Source: Pohlia nutans
Taxonomy: Eukaryota; Streptophyta; Bryopsida; Bryales; Mniaceae
NCBI GenBank assembly: GCA_022496805.1
Contig: CM040092.1
Location: 21,718,113-21,782,112 of the forward strand
Length of the DNA: 64,000 nt
Direction of reading: 5' to 3'
In this document: positions 24,801 through 33,800 of the stretch, in pieces
Layout: every line of letters starts with the position of its first letter
Numbering within the stretch: position 1 is the first letter of the stretch
The notes under the pieces: generated by a model
Told to the model about the DNA's origin: nothing
Databases searched by the model: none
The model's input: only the letters and a program-made list of their open reading frames with translations
Program-made: the position numbers and the translations under genes

Positions 24801-27800
24801 TTTAATTCATCACTTTGTAAAAGATATAACTCCTGAAGAGGAGGCTATATTTATATATCACCAGAATCACCGAAGAACTTTGGATGTATTGGTCAAAAAA
24901 TAAACAAAAACTGAACCAAAATGAGTCCCCATATATGACCTACTCAAGGTTTAACGTGGCTACTTTGTTTTGGAATTATAGCTCTCTGGGGTTTTTCCAA
25001 CTAGTGCAACTAACCTCTAGTTTTGTGAATTTTATTGTGTCTTTTGTCAAATTGATACACCCAAAAAAGGGTGTTGTTTTTGGCACTCTATTTGACATTT
25101 TTTTTGACATAATAGTGTCAAAAAACTGTGTCAAATGCAATGTCAAAAACATGTCCAAATCAAAATCCAAAAAAATCTCAATTTTTTTTGTTGAAAACAG
25201 TGTCAAAACAATGCTGAAAAAAAGGTCAAAAACACTGTCAACATGTTGAAAACGACGCTGAAAACAATGTCAAAAACATGTCAAAATCAATGCTGAAAAC
25301 AATATAAAAGACACTGTCAAAAACATGTCGAAATTAATGTCAATTCGTTTTCAGAAACAATGTCGAAAACATGTCGAAACGATGTCGAAAGTGTCGAAAA
25401 CAATTGAGTTAACCAAAATCAGAACAGGTAATTTGACCCCCAAAATATCAGGAAACCAGAGTCTATGTCCTCTTTGAGTGTAATCGAAATCAAAGCAAAT
25501 AGTGAACCCAACACCCTCCAACTTCAATTTTAGATATGAGCTTTGCAAGTCAGTCCAAGTTGTCAGAACCACCTAATCTCAAATTGGATGTGGGCCATCA
25601 CCTCCAAGCCTTGGCTCTTTGTGAACTCACCTTAGTCTCAGTTTTGCCACCTTTGTGACGGCAAAACTAGTTCTCCCTCCTTTCTATTTTGGATTCTTTG
25701 GAAACCATGCTAGTTTGCTTGGCTGCCTTAGATACAGGTCAGACTCACCTCACCTAACACTCTAATGTCGAAAAGAGAGTCAAAAGCAACACTGTTTTGG
25801 TAGTGAGTATACTTAAATTACAACATTGTTGGCTCTCATCTCAGTGGACAAGAGACTCGTTGGAAGAAGCAGAAGCAGTGGTGGAAACGTTCCAGCGAAG
25901 CGAATCAAGGTGGCAGGAGCATGGAGATTCAGAAGCTGTATACGAAGCCTCCGTAGTTGGCCAGTTGCAGGCGGAGATAATTGAAATGCATGCCAGGCTT
26001 GAAACAGAGCGCAAGCACAGAAAAGAATTAGAGGATCAAATGAACAGTAATTTCCCGGAGCCTCGAAACAAAACCAAGAATAATAATACGAGTACTACTA
26101 CTTGCAAGGGGAAGAGGAAGGTCAGACATCAGGATGCCATTCTGCAATTACAACTGGAGCTCGACTCATTACAGCCCATCAAGAGTGACGAGATCAAAGC
26201 ATTAAAAATTGCGCAACAAGCCAAAGCAGATTTAATACAGGCAGAGAATGAAAACCTGAAAAAGGAGCTGTCAGAGTGGGAACGCGCTGCTTTGAACATG
26301 TTCGACCATTTGTTGGAAAAAGAAGATGATATTCTCATTAAAGAACGGCTGCTCCAAGCTCAGATGCTCGCGCACTCCGGTGACAAAAAGCTCCATGCCA
26401 TGAGGGATCTGATGTTCACATACATGGGAGACATGGAGTCAGCGTTGCAAATCTACCATAACATGAAGGGTAATCTCGAGGCTTGTCATAAAAAGCTACA
26501 GGAAGTAGGACAAAGATCTGCCTTAATTTCTACCATGGAGAGATGGATGTCAGAAACAGCTACATTGCGACACGAGGTTACATGGGAGGGTAAAACGAAA
26601 CAATTTGGTGATGAGAAAGAGTTGCTCGAGGCTCAAGTGCAGAGCAGCATTGATCTGTTGGAAAACATCCTCGCCGAGCTCGCTTCAACCAAGGCCCAGT
26701 TACAACAGGTCAGTCTTTTTCTACAATTAAAAGAAAAATTGTTACAACCTTTAATAGACATTTTGGTGGGATGTTGAACAATAATTATTAAAGCCTCTAA
26801 TTTTTGATATCAATAACTTTGTAGGAACTAATTATATTGTATACAATTTTGTCTGAAATTGACATCTTTTTGGAGGAATTCCTACTATTTTTTTAGCTAA
26901 TTGCCTCGCTGAGCACCGGCACGTTGATGTAAAGGTTCTTGAACTCAAACTCTAGTTTTCATGTTGTGTTTTTTTTTCGACCTCCTATAAATTAGTGTAT
27001 TCAATCATCAATGGAGTACATTGAACCATTGTAGACTAATTGAACCCCTACGCATTTAATTTTTAATTAAATTTAACCATTGGATGTATAGAATAATAGA
27101 TATTGAGGTTGGAAGTTATAGTGAGAATAAGGCAAAGAAAAAGTGCATGGCTGTTTTTTGCACTTTTAACGAAATTGGTGTACTTATCAATGGTATAAAA
27201 CTGGTGCAGATCGAACTGAAAGAGGAGGATATAGTGAAGCTGAAGGAGCAAGCTGCACAGGACCAAGAAAAAGCAATGACAGTTCGAGACTCCATACAAA
27301 CCCTAAACCCTAAACGGAAATGCTCAGAAACAGTGATGGCACTCACTCATTCTCCAACAGGATTTGAACTCATGCGAATCGAAGATGCAAGGTCACATCT
27401 CACGATTGCACAGTCGAAACAGTCCGATGTTTTCACAGACGAGAAATCATGGAAAATCGTCACAACGTCCAAGAGTGTGGTGCAAGGATTTGCAAGGGCA
27501 TTGACAGCATCTGGCTCAAGACGGTCCAGGGAAGAGCAAGAGTTGAAGGCGCTGGTGATCAGCCTCGACACAGAAAACGCCCATTTGCAACACCAGTTGC
27601 TGGAAACCGAAGCCGAATGCACCGCTTTGAAATCCTCCATTAGAGCGCTGCAACGAGAGCTTCAAGCAAAGCAGGACGAGGTCGCTGAAACCCTAAACCA
27701 GCTCCATGTGAGCGACCGCCATGTCTTCAAGCTGGAGTGTCAGAGTGTGGAGCTTCAAGATGCCATGCAGCGTCAAGCAGTCGCATTCGGCGTCCTCTAC

Positions 27801-30800
27801 GAGCAGTTCCAAAAACACGAGAGCTTGCAAATACTTCAAGAGGAGAGAGACAACTCTCATAGGTAAATCTTCCCTAAACCCTAAAACCGCATCACATCAT
27901 AGTACGATTGTTAGGCCCGTCACTTAAGCTTGTGTTTCGTTAAGCCTTTTAGCATATGCATGGTTGAACCTTAATCATAGACATGAAGGCAAATGTTGCA
28001 CCCCTTCACTATGTAAGGCCAAAAAACAAACGTAAACTGGGGTGGTTTTGTACAAGTGATTTTTACAAGTGTGAGGGGCAATAACTGAAGGTACCAAGAG
28101 GAATCACGGCAATTACGATCACAAGTGGAGAGTCTACAGCAGGAGCTGCAGCTCTTACAGAATGAGAGAGCTCTGATCTATGAGGAGCTTCATGGTTTAA
28201 GAACTCGTGCAGCAATGGCTGCTCAAGAGGCGGAAGAGATGGAAAAGAAGAGGGCTCAGTTGCAACACAAGGTGAAGCGAAAGCAGTCTGCAATTGAAGG
28301 TCTGGAAAAACGTCTTGTTGTAGCCCAGCAACTCAAAGCAGAGCTCCATCTCTGTAAGGAGATGGCCAAGTGCAAGCAGGTCGAAGTGGACATTCTGAGC
28401 AAATCTGTGGAGGAACTGGAAAACACAGTTTATGCTTTGGAGTCTCAGGTAAACTCTTGCCTGTATCATAATAACAACAGCAATAAAATAATATGTATAG
28501 TTTGGCTTTGAATTAACCCAAGAAGCCTGAATTCGGCCTCGTTTTTTTTAGCATTTTTGGGTAGGTACTATGTTGAGTTTCTTTGGTTCAGTTTTCTTTT
28601 TTCTAAATTGACCAGCACATGCAATGTTCTTCACTGATTCTGGTGATATAAAATTTGGTTGCATTTGAATTATAATTTTTCACAATATGATCACTTTAAA
28701 ACCATGAGTCCTTGGTCCTTTAAGGGTTAAATTGCTCATTTTAAAAAAAAATTGATGAGCAGGTGGGGCTTTTGAAACGAGAGGGCGATCGGCAGCACTT
28801 GTTGAGAGAAGACATGGAAAAGGAGCTGCAACTTCTTAAGCATCAAAATGTCACTCTGACTGAAGCAAGTGGAAGAGAATCAAGGTTTGTTTAAAAATTG
28901 GGCTTTCTAATTAATCTCCTTGCCTTTCCAGTGGATGCAATCTCATTAATTATGATTATTTGTGGCTTTTTGGTCAGTTCAGGAAGCTCGAGGTTACGAA
29001 GCTGGAGAAACATCAAATGGGCTCACATAAAAATGATTCCTTTCCCCAGCCTAAGGGAAAGAAAACTAAAGCCAAAGGATCAGCATTCAGATGCTTCAAC
29101 ATGAACCACCAAGTGCACTCAGAACTCAATGAGGAAAGGAAGTCGTATCAACGCCGCATCGTGAACGTGTTCTTGACAATTGTCAACATGAGGTAAGGAA
29201 ACCAAGCATATGTTTGTCATGATTTATTCAACTAACAAAATTATTCCTGTCCTGACATTTTTTGAATTTGAATTTTATTTTTGTATGCAGATTGCTGTGC
29301 TGAAGCAAAAGCTGGAAGATGCAGAGAGGATAACTCGTGATATGACCTCCGTTGCGGTGCGTGATTAACACAATACTGTACTTTTTGCATGATCATTACT
29401 ATTGCACATTGTTTGCCCGGGGGCTGCACTGTACTAAACATGTACGAGTATACGTGAGTGCACAGAAGGGGTATTAATTTGAACACTGCCGTATTACGTA
29501 TACATACAATAAACACATTTATAACTGAAAATATTCACGTATACTTACATTAAACATATATTTAAAACGGAATATATGTGTATACAGAGGTATTTAGACA
29601 TATAACCTCTCATATACAAGGGGGTTTTTAGAAGGGGTCATGAACGCACGTGATTCTCAAACATAATGTAGAGTGCACCCCTCGGGATTGTTTGAGGATT
29701 CGCTTTAAGAAATTTAACATATGTAGTAGTGTTGCTTTCAGTGGGAGGTCACTTTGGGCACAAGAACCAAATTTGTTTTGATCAACTCTTTATCACTATG
29801 TATGAATTTCTCACATATTTAGCTTAACACCTCACTTGCTAATTGAAGGGCCAGCCAAGTGTATGAATATATGAGTTTAACAATAGGAGACTACTGGTGG
29901 TTTTACTATTCTCTGCCAATTTTTTTCTTTTCTTTTGGTGGAAACAATCAATCTCAATTCACTTGAAAAAGGAATAAACGCCAATTTTTGTTTTTGTGCA
30001 GACTGCTTTAGATGAAGTCAATGTTTGATGTTCAATTTCCATTGCATAAATCCTGATGCATGAAATGGCCCACCTTCAGGACAAAGAAGTTGAGCGCTTG
30101 ACTTCACAGCTTAATGCTTTCATTGAAGAGCGAGAAAGGTACAACAACACATTCATTCTCTTCATATTGTAGTGTCACACATTTTCACAAAACCTCTCTT
30201 GAATTGAAATTTGGGTGTTAAAAAGCGTTTCTGACGTGGATAGCAAATTTACTGCAGTTGGTTGGAGTTCATCAGCCAAAAACAGGCTACCTAAGCGGCC
30301 ATGGAAAAGCTCTGTGAAAGTGAAAAGGCATTCATTGTTGAAATCAAAATGTCCAAGGTACTCAATTGACACCAAAATGTGCGTTATGGTTAACGAAGAA
30401 AATATGAAAATCACGTTATCTGTGTTCTCCAGAACACAAACAAAGTGACATTTTGGTTTTCTGCTTGTGGACTCTTATAAAATGTTGGTAGCTATGAGGA
30501 TAAAGTTTAAATCGATACCGGTACTCTGAAATGCCATGTCAAATGCAAGGTAAACATATGTGAACGTACCTACTAAGGTAGAAATACCATAAACCGAGAA
30601 AATAAGGTGTTTTACATCTTAGAAATGGGAGTTTGATCAAGGACTTATTTTTCTTAGATAGTGAAGAAGAAATCATGAAGAGACAAAGTGACTCCATATT
30701 TTTTTTGCCAAATAGAAAATTTTCTACAATTTTTCGTTCTTTTTGAAACAAATGGACATTTTAATTATTCCACTGCAAAACAAAACATACATTGCTTGTC

Positions 30801-33800
30801 TACAATTTTTCAAAGTGGGAAGTTTGTCAAACTCCCTATTTGTGTCCTAGACTTATCTTAAACCGATATTGGGTTGACTCTAAATCGATATATGGGTTGC
30901 CCTAGCACTTTACCCAATATAACGTTGTTAAGCCCTAGACTTTGTACCCCTACTGAAGTTTTCAAGATTCTCTTCGATGTTCTTTGTTCACATCTTAAGT
31001 TTGTCTTATTTGCTTGACTCCTACTAAATTCCCTCATAGAGTGGCAAGTGTCATCTTTCACTATAGTTCCAAGGAAAGTTACTGTATTAGTAAAATCAAA
31101 CCAAGCAGTAGGGGGTGCAGAACCCTACTATTATAGAATGTAATGAAATAGAGCAAACACAAAAAGCCAATTGGTTGACACTAATCTCCCAAAAAATGGT
31201 TTAAGGTCAATCTACAACACGGTTTCAGTGGCACGATTCTTGGGGTGCCTCGGTTTATGATATTTCTACCTAAGTAATGCAGACATGTCATGTCAACACA
31301 TTAGTGAAGCTGACTCAGTGATTTTGTTATGCCAGACTCCTCATGGGGCCATATGAACATCATTGTCAGGATGAAAACAACAATATGATGCTGTGGATTC
31401 AGAATAACGAGCGGAGTGCAAAGATGAGACGTTTAGAGTGGGTCACCGTACGTGTCAGAGCAGAATTGGCCCATTATAATCGCATTGCACAAGGCAGGAA
31501 ACCTCTTTTCAACATTGAAGAGGAATAGCGCCCTTCGTACCAAGTGGCCCTGAAGCTTGCCAGATTTTTGCCAGTGTCATGAAGGTGCGTTTCAAGCCAC
31601 TTGTATTTTCTTTCATTTTTTTTTACTCGAGAGAATTGGCATGTTGTGCCATTGGTGCTAACTCCCGCTAACTAACTTGCAACGAATTTACACACTAGTA
31701 GAAAAGTGGCGCTCCCCAAGGAGATGCCCATGTGGCAAAATCACTGTGCATGTGTGGAATTGGGCACCACTTGCCTAGGCATCTCCCTCGGCAGTGCCAC
31801 CTTTCTACTAGTGACGTTCATTTCCACTAGTTAATTTAACCCCTAGAGGACCATAAGGCCTCCAAGGGGGTTTCATGTGTTTTTTTAAGTAGTTTTGAGT
31901 AGGTTTTATGTAGATTTTCTTTTGTTCAATTTTTTTTTTTTTTTGTTCAACATATGTAATATTCTCTATTATTAATTCCAATGATGTAAAATTTGGTCCG
32001 ATCTGAATTATATATTTCACAATATGATCGTTTAAATCGGTCATTTTAAAACCATGAATCCTTAGTCCTTCAGGGGTAACTTTTTGATTTTGGATAATAG
32101 GGTATATTTGCACTTGGTGTTCTAATGAGTGATATTAGCAAACCGAAGCTAATCCAAAGGAGTACCCAATGCATTCCTAAGACCCTTTTGCTAACACTAC
32201 TCTTACCACCAAGTGAGAACATACACCAGTAAAAAGGTGCTCTTTTGGGGCACCAAGGAATAGTGCCAAAGTGTAAGGCCCATATTGGCACCAATTTAAA
32301 AGACCATATAGAGAGGATATTTCAAGCAAGGTTTTCATGTCTGACACTATTTTCCAACTTGACGTCGTATTAGTGCAGGCTTCCATATGAGGATCAGGCC
32401 ACAAAAAGCTGCTAGAAGACAAGAATCCTAGTCTCAAGAACCACCAATGGTCCACAAGAATTGAAACCATACTCTTGGGTTCACCCATTTTGGTATGGCA
32501 TCGGTAGCTTCCAGCTTTCCACAATCCCCCACCGATACATAGAAGGAGGCTATTAGATGTCAACTGTCTAATTACAAAATATGTTAAACAACTTGGATGA
32601 AAATTTCAAGAATGTCAAATAATGTTACAAAATATTCAAAATATGTTCTAAGAATGTACTTTTTGACAGACGGGGAGATTTAGAACTAGACGTCGTGTTC
32701 GACACTTTGTCTAGTGGTCGAGTAAGACAGCCCTCGGATATTTTCGAGTGTTCTTGCGCTGCTCTCTTGCCACAGAGGCTTGCATCTTAAAATAGGAAGG
32801 CACCTGGCATGGTGAGATCTGTTGCAAGAAGCAAGAGTTTGTAAACTACTGTAGGAGTAATTCATCCAGTTTACAATTAATCCTAGTCAGAAATGTAGAC
32901 GGAGGCGTGTGAACAGTTGTAGAAACTGGGGCCAGTTTTCATTTTTCCAGGAGGATTTTTGGTGCGCAGAAAATAATAAGATGCCCACCATGTTCTCTCC
33001 AAAAATTCTCTTAGATTTGCGTTTATCTCTTCTTTTTAGAATTCCTTTGAAGCAACACGTTTCTGCGAGCCATTCCTGCACAGATAATTCCGCTCTACAC
33101 CGATCTCTATGACATCATCATTTTTTTATCTATTTTAATTTTTTCCCCCTCAGATTCACTTGTCACTTACTAGTTGCAAATCACCATCTTTTCACTACAC
33201 CGATTATTGGCATTACTGTGAGTCAGTATTCTCACGGTAATTGTGGTATTGGAACAAAAGTGTGAGTCGCAGTAGAGAAATTTGTAAAGTAGTGAAATCT
33301 CAAGCTTCCAGCGCTATGTCAGTCAAGATTCTGGTTCACAGAACAATAAAAGTAGGAGTGTCGGGTTCCAAAAATAAAAACCGAATGAGTTATATTTCTG
33401 GAAATTAAACTTGGGTGAGTGGGTTTGGTCTTGTGTCAAGGTGCGCCACCAGGTAAATCTCCAAAGCCCGTTCATAAATAAACCACATGACGGAATATAA
33501 CTGCTGCCAAGGTTTGAACCTTGGACCTCGTGGCCCCAAGAGCCTCATGAGCTTCTAATCCTAGCCCGGCACACCTCTCTTGAGCTTGTGATAATGAGTT
33601 TTTTGGATATCTGTAAAATAGAGGATGGGGGATGCAACTATGGATGAGTGATCCAGAGACTGTGAATTTCTCTAGTACTTGAGAGTATTTGAGAATTCTT
33701 ACAATATGGTACATTTGGATGTACGTACTGAAATTAGTGTGAGGATTGGTGTAAAGTCTCATACTAATTCTATGAGTAGCAATAATTGGTGTAGTAAAAA

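Noticed and set aside
24884..25249. 121-codon open frame in intron 22
   Set aside because: It runs into the TGTCAAAAAC satellite, has no start context and no domain.
32070..32563. Overlapping minus-strand open frames in intron 32 (74 and 128 codons)
   Set aside because: They overlap each other and the end of a TTAA element, and show no domain.
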